A stretch of DNA of 64,000 nt. Origin: Allium sativum. Its lineage: Eukaryota > Streptophyta > Magnoliopsida > Asparagales > Amaryllidaceae. The stretch's first letter is position 1; every line of letters starts with the position of its first letter. Positions 1 to 9,185 of the stretch are shown in pieces. A model generated the notes under the pieces. The model did no database searches. It saw only the letters and a list, made by a program, of their open reading frames with translations, and had not been told where the DNA came from. The translations under genes and the position numbers were made by a program. The stretch is taken from positions 152,080,197 to 152,144,196 of the forward strand of contig CM060924.1 of assembly GCA_030737875.1 (NCBI GenBank), in the 5' to 3' direction.

Positions 1-984
1 ATAGAAATGAAGTTGACACCAAAATATGCATGTTGGTTGTAATGGGAATGAAACACAAAAATTCCTAATTTTGGTTGTAATTGGAATGATACGCAAAATA
101 TACATTGTGTGTATAGGATATATATGAAAAATTGAAAAATAATAAAAGAAAACATTGTTGTGTGTGATGATATATATAAATATTGGATGTAAATAAGAAG
201 ATTTTTTGTTAGTAAAACTTAGTAAAATGAAATGGATGAAGGAATTATATATAATTATATATAAAGATTAAAATGAAACGATATGAAATTGTTTCCAACT
301 TATATATATACGCGTGAATTATTTGGGAAGTCCGAGTCTATCTCATTCCAAATAATTTAAACAACATTTAAAATTCAAGATTTGAAGACAACGATAGAAG
401 ACCGACGATCTTCACATCGAATGGACGACGACGGCTGATGCCCATGATTGGAGTAGCTACCTTGAAGGGGCTACAGTGGTGGCCGTCTGGATGTAGTGTT
501 GATTTGCACGGATTTGGCTTTCGCTCGGACCCGGAGCATAAGTTATAAATGGATTGTGTGTCCGACATCGTACTCCGTTAAATATCACGTTATTGATTTT
601 CTGTCTATATATAAATGATTAGTGGTGGAGAATTTATTCTTTACTTAACTCCCGTTTATATATTGATGGATGATCAATGGTACGGTATAGATTGACAATG
701 TTGCACGCTAAGATGAAGATGATCAAGGCTTTGTTGAAAAGCAGGCCTTGTGGTTATGACGTTACTTCGCGAGCCTCACAACCCGGTAGAGTCTAAAAGG
801 GGAGAAGGGAAAGCAGGGAGATCAGCACATTTCTTTCTAGCTAGAGTGACGTCAGGGACCTACCAGCACTGGTATTTTACTTATGTGGATGATGGAATTT
901 TCGAGGCCTCGGTATTAGGTCCTATAGGACCGGGAAACGTGTGTTCAGGAATTGCCAATCCTCAAAGCTGTATGTGAGGACCGG
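1..984 (+). mobile_element. R0: diverged LTR fragment, oldest layer
   Basis: No gene is visible. From about 300 onward the sequence aligns with the LTRs of E5 (around 49380-50110) and E2 (around 28870-29630): shared landmarks are the GAAGACCG segment, the text around ATGGATTGTGTGTC, GCGAGCCTCACA and GAGGACCGG. The fragment stops at 984, where E1 begins, and resumes after E1 at 45903 with the expected next bases of the LTR. It is more diverged than the other copies, which fits its place as the outermost host. Positions 1-300 are AT-rich and align only weakly. Confidence 0.75.
980..984. repeat. Target-site duplication of E1, left copy (ACCGG)
   Basis: ACCGG stands directly before the LTR start TGTAACACCCC at 985, and the same five bases follow the E1 3' LTR end at 45898-45902. 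The R0 sequence reads through this site as expected from the E2 LTR (GAGGACCGGCCC near 29626), so it marks a single insertion event. Confidence 0.9.
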
Positions 985-1222
985 TGTAACACCCCGAAAT
1001 TCTGTAACACTAAGATTTGCAAATTAAGGCAGAATTAAGAGTTAATATCAAAATCAAGGGAAACGGGCTACGCCATTGCGTTTGTCTCGGAAAAATACGC
1101 GAAATAGAGTCCGGGTTTTCGAAAATCGGGGTACGTATGACCAGGATATGGCCCGTCAAAGTTTTCAGAAAATCCCAAGTTCAGAAAATTCCAAGTTCGA
1201 AAATCGGGGTCCGTATGACCAG
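985..1222 (+). repeat. E1 5' LTR, left remnant (U3 start)
   Basis: Positions 985-1199 align with the first 215 bases of the E1 3' LTR (41332 onward), including the conserved U3 box. Positions 1199-1222 repeat the text GAAAATCGGGGTNCGTATGACC already present at 1127-1142, and E2 sequence follows directly. This looks like filler copied from nearby at a deletion junction. The U3 GTCGAC cluster and the TATA box of this LTR are gone. Confidence 0.8.
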
Positions 1223-1255
1223 GATTCGGATCGAGCGAAATTCCATGCCGTCACA
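1223..1255 (+). repeat. E2 LTR1, last 33 bp only
   Basis: The sequence from GATTCGGATCGAGCG to CCGTCACA matches the final bases of LTR2 (to 30526) and LTR3 (to 38087). The rest of this 6.5 kb LTR is missing, presumably removed by the same deletion that took the adjoining part of the E1 LTR. Confidence 0.8.
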
Positions 1256-2294
1256 TTTGGTATCAAAGCTTTGGTTTACAGAGCTCGAGAACAAGACACA
1301 TTAGAACCATACGAAAGAATTCATCAGATATTGGATTAGTAATATCCAATTAGAATGACTCGTTAGAGATAGGATCAGTAGTATCCCAGAACGAGTGTGA
1401 AGAGTATATTTTTCAAATGAAAACAATTTTATTTTTAAAATTTAAATCGTTTTAAACGTATTTGATTATTTATTTATTTTGAATATGGACATTCCAATAT
1501 ATAAAGATTTGGCATATACGCGTCATGAACGTATATTCAAAGTTTTAATATATAAGATAGATATAGAATTACACTCTAGTCGCTCGGAGATGATGTTGAT
1601 AATGACCACGGCATCATCAATATTTATGTTCGTGTTTCGAAGGTGTGATATCTATATATTTCCATTAGACTGGTGTGAGAACCAAAACTAATATAGCTAG
1701 AACACACTATTGTGCATTGGCATCAAAAACATGATTTTCTGTATATGTATCAAAATTATGAATTTGAAACGTTAATCCACTAATTGATTGATGTTTGTGT
1801 TGATTGTTTATTTGTTTGATAATTTTGAACCATTTAGCCTAATTGAATCAAATATTGAATATTATTGAAAATTCGTCACATTTGCTTACATATACATGTA
1901 CTTACATTGAACAGGTCATAGCAAGGAGGCTAGAGCTGAAGAATAAAAATTTGTTTGCCCGACAAATAGGTACATGTTTACCATAATTTACTGTTTTGTT
2001 TGGGTGATGATGATTTTATGAGCCGATTGGCTTGCCACTTGGCTTTTTCTTTTTCTTTTTGAGATCAGAAGGCCTGTATGGCAATTTCGGGATTTTCCCG
2101 TGGCTCCCGGTGCAGGGGAGGTTATGGCGAAATTTTTCGAAAATGTAGGGTGTTAACCAAAATTTTGAAAATTTGAAAATTCTCAGAAACTGAAAAGTTG
2201 GAGAATGGAAGCCAGATCGAACGTAGACTTTATTAATCAAACCACATTTGACTTTGTTCCTTTTCGGGGATGAAAAGTTTTAAGTGGGGGAGAT
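1256..2294 (+). mobile_element. E2 internal region, first copy (non-coding)
   Basis: It starts TTTGGTATCAAAGC (primer site with one change, G to A) and ends with the purine tract at 2282-2293. No gag, protease or pol similarity is visible in any frame. The first 150 bp resemble the leader after the E5 primer site (51079-51210): both carry repeated AGTAATATCC/AGTAGTATCC motifs and TTAGAGAT. The part near 1880-2190 resembles the middle of the E5 LTR (48590-48870). It is near-identical to 30527-31563. Confidence 0.8.
2282..2293 (+). other. E2 polypurine tract, first copy
   Basis: AAGTGGGGGAGA directly precedes the LTR start TGTAATAACCC at 2295 after one T. It is preceded by the hairpin CTTTTCG-GGGA-TGAAAAG at 2260-2277. 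Confidence 0.85.
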
Positions 2295-3203
2295 TGTAAT
2301 AACCCGGAAAATCTGGGCCAGTTTAAATTTTTATTTTGGCAATTTTAGCGAATTTTGAATATTTAAAATAGATAATTTTAGATAATATCGACGAAAAACT
2401 TATTTTGAATAGAATTCGAACTTATATATTATACGCGTCGTCGTTAGAATATAAATATTTATATATAATTATAAATAGAATTGAAAATGGCGCAGTAGTT
2501 CGATAATTCGATTTCAAACTTCAATTGAATGTACCGGGTGCAAAACAATCCGGATTTCAGTGAAACCAAAAACATTAGGATCTAATTGTGAATATCTTTC
2601 CAACGAATCTGACAAATTGAAATTTCATAGCAGGAATCAAAAGATATGTCCAGTTGAAAATTCTGAATAGTCGCTATGGAATTCAGGCCCTTAAAAATGG
2701 GAATTTTGCAAACGACCTCGGATTTCGACGAGGGGTCCGTGATGTTAAATTATTGCTAGATTCCAAATTTCATAATTTTTCGATTTAATATGTGAGCGTG
2801 GAAAAGGAAAATACGTTTGACCAGTTTCAGTTGATTTTAATCGACTGGAAAATGGCCATTTTTCCAACGGTATCGGAATTCGACGAAACTAGTTTTGTTA
2901 GGACCGTATCGTCAATACGAAGCTAGAAAATATTTTTTGGGAATTTTTCTAGTTAGTATGTGACCCCGGTAAATTGAAATGCGCGTTCAAATTCAACATA
3001 TAGAGTTATATGTAGATTTTAGCGGAAACTTATCGAAACGATCGAATCGGCCTACGATACATATCCCATTGTGTTCGGAATGGGGGTAAAACGCTATGGG
3101 CGACAGGCGGTGGGCCTCGTTTTGAGGTCGAAAATAAAAGTTGCTTTTTGGCGAAAAATAAAGTAACTAAATAAATTAAAAATTAAAAACCCCCTTCTCC
3201 TTC

Positions 3204-3209
3204 TATAAA
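3204..3209 (+). promoter_or_regulatory. TATA box of E2 LTR2
   Basis: TTCTATAAACTCTG, followed after about 10-30 bp by a C-rich, pyrimidine-rich stretch that would be the start of the transcript. LTR3 keeps the same box at 32485-32490. Start of transcription is inferred, not seen. Confidence 0.55.
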
Positions 3210-4013
3210 CTCTGCCCCCCCTTTCACGTTGGAAATCAAAAAAAAAAAAAAAAAGCGGAGAGAAGCATCGCCCCTCCCCTTAAACCGCCGCCACCTCGAA
3301 GAGACCCCCCCTCCTCGTCAGATCGGAGACCCCCCCAGGCGCCAGAGGCGACGCGAAGAGCCCCCCCACCCACAGCGGCGCGACAACCGCGAAGCCCCCC
3401 CCCCCTTCGGCCAAAGGCCGCCGCGCGAGGCACCCCCCTTGCTGCCTCTCCGCGCCACGATACCCCCTCCCATCTCTTTGCAAATCACTGTAAGTCTTTA
3501 ATTATATTTTTATTTATAAAATCAGTTTTTTATATATGAATTAGCATTTATAAAATCTGAAAAATAAAGTATATATAAGGATTTGGTTTTTAAAATTGAA
3601 AAGATTATATTTTTATTTATAAAAATATGATTTTTATATAAGGAAGAGGTAGATAAGATTTTTATTCAATTAAAAATATGATTTTTATATTTTTAAAGTA
3701 TTAAAAATATAGTCTTTACTATATAGCGATTATAAAAATATGATTTTAGTTTATGTAAAGAATTAGAAATATAATTTTTACATGATAGGAATATTAGAAA
3801 TATCATCTTTATATGTGTAGAAAAATAAAAATGTGATTTTTATAATGATATTTTTGAAAAGGCGAAATCTTTATATGAAGAATAGCGTGATAAAAATATA
3901 ATCTTTACTATATGAACATCGATGTGAAAATATAATTTTTATCTATATAGTAGCAATGTAAAAATAGAATTTTTATCCATATAGCGTGATTATAAAAATT
4001 CGATTTTTTTATA

Positions 4014-4290
4014 TTGAATAGCCAAGAAAAAATTCGATTTTTATATATTGAATAGCGAAGTAAAAATTTGATTTTTATATAAAAATTTGATTTTTATATA
4101 TTGAATAACAAAGTAAAAATTTGATTTTTATATATTGAATAACAAAGTAAAAATTTGATTTTTATACATTGAATAACAAAGTAAAAATTTGATTTTTATA
4201 TATTGAATAACAAAGTAAAATTTTGATTTTTATATATTGAATAGCGAAGTAAAAATTTGATTTTTATATATTGAATAGCGAAGTAAAAAT
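4014..4290 (+). repeat. 34-bp AT-rich tandem repeat, E2 LTR2
   Basis: About eight copies, some partial, of a 34-bp unit of the form AAAAATTTGATTTTTATATA followed by TTGAATAACAAAGT; late and early copies have AGCG in place of AACA. LTR3 carries a longer version at about 33275-33655 (about eleven copies), so copy number changed after insertion. Confidence 0.8.
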
Positions 4291-5587
4291 GAGATTTTTA
4301 CATATGTAGTGGCTGCGGGCGACGAAAGTGATAAGAGACGAGAACGACGAAGATTTCTAGTTAAGAAGAATCGTGGAATTGGGATGGCTATCGGTGAGAA
4401 CTTCTCACTCTTCAATTTCTTTTCCAGTTATATATATATACTAGGATGCAGACGGTGTTTAGTAGCACCCGACACCCGTCATCCACAGACCATGGATGGC
4501 TTGTTTGTTAAATTGTTTGGTTGTGTAGTTGGTTAGATTATTTGGTTTGAATTGAATTGTTTGGTGAAATGGAATGGATTTGATTGATGTGTGAATGGCG
4601 TGGGCCTTCACTAGACCGGGGATAAGGCTGGGCCTTGTCCTGTTTCTGGTATCGTGCCGTTATGCCGCTGAAATTTTCTAAAATAAGTTAGAAAAATAAA
4701 AATATCATTTTATTTAAAGAATGAACTGAATAGAAATTCATATGTTAAAATAAAATGTTTTATCGTTAAAAATATAATTTTTAACGTGAATATGAATATA
4801 GTGAATGTGAATAAATAAATATTCATTTACAAACCGGGCGGTTTGTTTATGTACACCTATTTGAAGGACATTGATTGGGATGATAAATTTTACACATCGC
4901 CCAACTGCACAAATAAAATCTGTGTTTGATTGTCTGAAACCCCACACGGGTGTTGGGATGAAATTTGAAATTCACTCATCCTGATTGATTAAATATGTCG
5001 ATCAATTGATTGACAGGCTGTTATAAGCATTAGATTTCTATATTTGATGCTTATACAGTGTAGTGCACTTTGGTTGATGGTTGATTATTTTTCCATGCTA
5101 TTATATACATGTGATGTATGAAAATCCATATAATTAATATTATATGGTGATTGATTGGGCCTCATTCCAATTTAGAAAATAAAGAATATTATAAAATAAA
5201 GGTTCATGTGTTGACCGTACTCATCCGTTGAGATTAGTCATGTGTTGAACGAAATATTTTAATAATAAAATTACATCTTTATCAATATAAAATAAAGGTT
5301 CATGTGTTGACAGTACTCATCCATTGAGATTAGCCATGTGTTGAACGAAATATTTTAAAAATAGAAATATTTGAAATAGAAATATTTGAATAGGAAGTAT
5401 TTGAAAAAGAAATATTTGAAATAGAATATTTGAAAATAGAAATATATGAAGCCGTGTTGATTAGATTGACGCCATTTTGACGTGAACGATATTTATATCG
5501 ATTTTATTCGTTTTAAAATGAATATTGAAAAGTGATTTCGAAATCGAATATTTTGAAATGAAATTTGAATTAAATTGAATATATAAC

Positions 5588-5830
5588 AAATTTGAATTGA
5601 ATCGAATAGAAAACCAATTTGAATTGAATCGAATAGAAAACCAATTTGAATTGAATCGAATAGAAAACCAATTTGAATTGAATCGAATAGAAAACCAATT
5701 TGAATTGAATCGAATAGAAAACCAATTTGAATTGAATCGAACAGAAAACCAATTTGAATTGAATCGAATAAGAAAACCAATTTGAATTAAAACGAATAGA
5801 AAACCAATTTGAATTAAATCGAATAGATAA
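5588..5830 (+). repeat. 27-bp tandem repeat, E2 LTR2
   Basis: About nine head-to-tail copies of AATTTGAATTGAATCGAATA+GAAAACC (27 bp). Because 27 is a multiple of three, it creates long but meaningless open frames on both strands. The LTR3 counterpart is at about 34947-35155, with one copy shortened. Confidence 0.85.
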
Positions 5831-6311
5831 CCAATTCGAAATGAATTGAATATAAAACGAATTCGAATTGAATTGAAAACGAATTCGAATTGAGTTGAAA
5901 ACGAATTGAAATGAATTCAAATTGAATTGAAGTTTGAATTGAATAGAAATGAATTTTAAAACGAATTTATAATGAAAAATTCAATTTTGATTTGAATTGA
6001 AATGGGAGTTGAAATTGTTTTTGAAACGAAATCAAAACTATTTATAAAATTCGTTTTAAATAGAAATCGACGAAATATATATTATATATATTATATATAT
6101 AATATAATGGCCTGAATAGAATGCGCCGCGCTGCGGCAGTTTGCGAATTTCGACCATTTATTTCGAACGGACATTACGGGAGATCCGACCGTCTGATTCT
6201 CCTAAAACCGGAACCGTTGGGTTCGTATCGAAAAGAGCTTTCTAACGAATATTAGAAATTTAAAATCTAACGGTTGTATTTTGATATATGTCCAAATCAA
6301 TTTCAGAAAAG

Positions 6312-6316
6312 GTCGT
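6312..6316. repeat. Target-site duplication of E3, left copy (GTCGT)
   Basis: GTCGT precedes the E3 end at 6317; GTCGC follows the other end at 28070-28074. The uninterrupted LTR3 reads GGTCGCTG at 35632, so GTCGC is the original and the left copy has one C to T change. Confidence 0.8.
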
Positions 6317-7092
6317 TGTAACACCCCACCTCTGCCAGCGCCACTCTTGCAAGCACACTAGCTTTGGAGGGGCGTTAAACAAGGTAAACATGCATGAAGA
6401 TATCACAAGACAAAACATATAAGTAAAACAGAGTAGTAAAGCAGCGGATAAAACTAGCATTTCAAAACCATAGTCAAGTTACAACAAAGTACTTGGTCAT
6501 TATTTTCCAACAAACAAAGTCTGGAGAAAAGCATAAACTGAAAAACTGAAATACATAAAGTACTATCCCCAAAGTGAAGTGATAAACCATAGCTAGCTCA
6601 ATGTACAAAACCGTACATGAGAAAATCCCGTAAGCAAGCTATAAAGATCCAAGCTAAGCTCCAATGTTCCCACCCTGAGGACCTTAGGGGGGGGGGGGGA
6701 ACGGAAGAAAAGAGGCGAAAGAAAACAAGTCAGTCAAAAAGACTGGTAAGCCCTAACTACTGTCAGTCCGTGAACTAGTAAAGTTAACTGGCATGAGAAG
6801 CTAAGATGAACATAAGGATAACGACATACTGGCATGATGATTAACTAACAAGATAGATAAAGGTGTCATCGCATAATCAAAGTTAAGTTTTGCACCACGG
6901 GTGTACTAGCATTCTAACATGTCAAGTAAAACAAGAATTGATCCCTTGGCCCAAGCCTGGCCCAATATCATGAGGTGACCTAAATCAAGGTCCAACTACA
7001 CGGTCTAGTTGATCGGCTCCCTATAAGCCTAACTCATCAAGTGTCGGTGTCATACGGCCCAAACATGAAATGTAGTTAAACTGCGCTAGGTC

Positions 7093-7121
7093 CACCCTAG
7101 GGTGTATCAAGTCCTAGGGTG
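7093..7121 (-). other. Hairpin with loop GTGTATCAAGT, E3 3' LTR
   Basis: On the plus strand CACCCTAGG, loop GTGTATCAAGT, CCTAGGGTG: a perfect 9-bp stem. The 5' LTR copy is at 25922-25950. E4 and E6 have the same loop with a different but still complementary stem. Confidence 0.7.
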
Positions 7122-7546
7122 TCAACCTCGGACACAAATCAAGCATGCACAGTCTAGATCTACTGGTACCCGTGCCTGATTTTCCAACTCCGGACTATGC
7201 GCACGACCATAGTCCGCCTGGACCCACACCGGCGTACCCACTCAGCCGTCGTTTTGTTTGCTTACATGTCAGCCCAGTAATCGTGCCCCACCCTAGCCTA
7301 GTCCCTAGGGTATCATGATACTATCAAGAGGGTTACTGCTGAAAAGGACCACGCAACTAGGGTTTCTTAATGGGTTAAATGTGGTTAACCCGCTCCAAAC
7401 GTGGATTAAATTGGTTAAGTGTACCCAAGGTTCATGACTTAACCCCGATTAACCCATCAAGCCCAAATTGGTTAAGTATTAAGTGGACCATGACTTAACC
7501 CTAATCAGGAGGCATTAATTAACTTAATGTGCTTTAACCTCTCACA

Positions 7547-7614
7547 GTAGACCTTGTTATGGTTATAGTTAAGCCGGGCGGGTCCGGGTAGCTTTACACC
7601 ACAACTTGGTCTAA
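7547..7614 (-). other. Structured LTR module 1, E3 3' LTR
   Basis: Counterpart of 26376-26443. The 3' LTR copy has decayed slightly: the outer helix base T is G (GTAGAC) and the inner stem has GTTATGGT for GTTGTGGT. Confidence 0.65.
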
Positions 7615-7650
7615 CCTCGGGTTCGAGCACAACATGACCAACTTCTCACA

Positions 7651-7724
7651 TTGGGTTCTATTGTTTGTAGCTACTAGTTAAGCCGGGCGGGTCCGGGTAG
7701 ATTTATGCTACAAACTCAACCCAA
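7651..7724 (-). other. Structured LTR module 2, E3 3' LTR
   Basis: Outer helix TTGGGT (7651-7656) with ACCCAA (7719-7724); inner helix GTTTGTAGC (7663-7671) with GCTACAAAC (7707-7715); between them CTAC/GTAG and a CCGG-rich loop. Both helices are perfect. Confidence 0.75.
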
Positions 7725-7854
7725 CCTCGAGTTGGCCATACTCATATTTTCTAAGTGTCATGTCCATTATGTTTCCAAAACATAATTACAAGCTAACATA
7801 TCACGTCATGTTATAAAAACCATGTTCGTATCATAATGTTACCCAACCCCAACG

Positions 7855-7859
7855 TAATC
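7855..7859. repeat. Target-site duplication of E4, left copy (TAATC)
   Basis: TAATC precedes the E4 end at 7860 and follows the other end at 18607-18611. The uninterrupted E3 5' LTR shows the empty site at about 26685 (AACGTAATCCCATCG). Confidence 0.92.
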
Positions 7860-8571
7860 TGAAACACCCCACCTCCGTTAGGGTCACTCTCAAAGGGAAT
7901 GCCCTGATTTTGGTGGAGGTTTATTAGTATAAGTCACAGATATACAAGACAGATATAAGAACACATATTTTCGAACAGCGGAAAAACAACAACTTTTATT
8001 TCATTAAAAATACGTGTTACAACAACCATACCATAATTGTCTTACAATACTTCCAAAAACATAACATCTTCATAACTGTCTTGATTACATTATTTAAAGA
8101 AGCATAAAGAAAACATAAATAAACTGCAAAAGTCCCATAGTTGCTGTCTAAAGCCATAGTCCAAAACGAAAAGATCCAAGCAATACATTCTTTCTCTTCA
8201 AGCTGGATATGAAGGCTGGTCAAGCTGCGGTATTCCCTCCCTGTGGACCTGGGGGGGACGGAAGAAAAGAAGACGAAAGAAAAGTAGAGTCAGACATAAA
8301 GCCTGAGTAAGTCTAGGACAATTCAGTCTATGAATAAAGAACTGGGTATGATAAGTATAAACTAGAAATGGGAAAGCACCATAAACTTAGTTAAGTTGTC
8401 TAGGGTCGAATATACTATCGTACCCCATACTAATCTCTGTACCCATATAAACTAGTTCCCAACAGGCGCCCCATAATCAGGGTGAAGTGATCCATTTTAT
8501 GATGATCGGCTCCTACTCGCATAGTTACATGTGTCTTACGGCCCCCGATGTTGTAGTTACCTATGCTGGTC

Positions 8572-8602
8572 CCACCATGGGGTGTATCAAGTCCCATGGT
8601 GG
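8572..8602 (-). other. Hairpin with loop GTGTATCAAGT, E4 3' LTR
   Basis: CCACCATGGG, loop GTGTATCAAGT, CCCATGGTGG: perfect 10-bp stem with exactly the same loop as the E3 hairpin but compensated stem changes. Copies: 15569-15599 (E4 5' LTR) and 59876-59906 (E6, two imperfect pairs). Confidence 0.7.
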
Positions 8603-9003
8603 CGGCCCGACACAATCCTCGAATGCACAGGTATGCTACTGGTGCCCAGTGCCTTATTTTTCTGCGCCGGAGTGTGTGCACGCCCGCACCCCGTTAGAAC
8701 CTACACTGCTGCACCATCGCCGTCGATTTGACCTCTTACAATCAGCCCAGTAATCGTGCCCCAGCCTGCCTAGTTTCAGGGTATCGTGATACCTTGTAGG
8801 GTTACTGCGAAAAGGGTCCCCCGCTACTAGGTTTTCTATTTCTAGCCAACATGCTAAGTTGGTTAAGTGTTTTATAAACCTAACCCCCAATCAGTCTGTT
8901 TAGTTTAGCATGTTCCATTTTGATTAAGTATTAATATAATTTACTTAATCCTATCAATCCTGACTCAGCCTTAATTGTCTTATTAAAGCCTTGACCTCTC
9001 ACA

Positions 9004-9074
9004 TTAGACAGGTATTGTTGTGGCTGCCTGTTGCCGGTTGGGTCCGGGCAGTCTTACGCCACAACTCAGTCTAA
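9004..9074 (-). other. Structured LTR module 1, E4 3' LTR
   Basis: Outer helix TTAGAC (9004-9009) with GTCTAA (9069-9074). Inner helix GTTGTGGC (9017-9024) with GCCACAAC (9058-9065). Inside lie a third helix (CTGCC/GGCAG on the sense strand) and a CCGG/CCGG loop stem, with an unpaired GTAAGA on the sense 5' side. Confidence 0.75.
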
Positions 9075-9113
9075 CCTCGGGTCCTTATTGGGCTCCGTGT
9101 TTAACCACCCACA

Positions 9114-9185
9114 TTGGATAGGTATTGTTGTGACTACTGGACAGCCGGGCGGTTCCGGGCAGGTTTACATCACAACTCCATCCAA
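9114..9185 (-). other. Structured LTR module 2, E4 3' LTR
   Basis: Outer helix TTGGAT (9114-9119) with ATCCAA (9180-9185); inner helix GTTGTGA (9127-9133) with TCACAAC (9170-9176). Same architecture as module 1 with compensated base changes in both helices. Confidence 0.75.

Larger units (their letters stand above)
2295..6316 (+). repeat. E2 LTR2, left part
   Basis: LTR starting TGTAATAACCCGG. It holds a TATA box (3204-3209), a very C-rich leader stretch (3195-3480), a donor-like CTGTAAGT (3488), AT-rich degenerate repeats (3500-4300), a 34-bp tandem array (about 4014-4290), a roughly 100-bp direct duplication (about 5186-5360) and a 27-bp tandem array (about 5588-5830). E3 interrupts it at 6317. 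LTR3 at 35633 shows the empty site (AAAAGGTCGCTGTAAG). Confidence 0.85.
6317..7859 (-). repeat. E3 3' LTR, part right of its end (U5 side)
   Basis: Matches 25147-26690 of the 5' LTR. In sense direction this is the R-U5 end. It contains the two structured modules (7547-7614 and 7651-7724), the CACCCTAGG hairpin (7093-7121), the CGGACTATG hairpin (7191-7216) and the G-run at 6687-6699, which is the poly-C tract on the sense strand. E4 interrupts it at 7860. Confidence 0.9.

Noticed and set aside
985..1222. Independent solo-LTR fragment
   Set aside because: The ACCGG duplication at 980-984 and 45898-45902 and the match to 41332 onward show that it is the start of E1.
3229..3501. Pro/Arg-rich frame in the E2 LTR C-rich stretch
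   Set aside because: The LTR3 copy (32510-32815) reads in a different frame because of homopolymer changes. Better explained as a C-rich leader after the TATA box.
4014..4290. CRISPR-like regular repeats
   Set aside because: Repeats are contiguous with no unique spacers, in a plant retrotransposon LTR.
5493..5920. Open frames with repeated peptide (Phe-Asp-Ser-Ile-Gln type) in both strands
   Set aside because: They are only the translation of the 27-bp tandem repeat; the frames change in the LTR3 copy (34825-35241).
8430..8681. 83-residue frame on the minus strand repeated in E4 (also 15427-15678) and E6 (59734-59985)
   Set aside because: It overlaps the covarying GTGTATCAAGT hairpin, so its conservation follows from the RNA-level or DNA-level conservation. 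Amino acid changes between E4 and E6 show no sign of protein constraint.
9004..9185. Structured module as a MITE or SINE insertion
   Set aside because: No target duplication or terminal repeats of its own; it sits at the same LTR position in all families and its stems covary.
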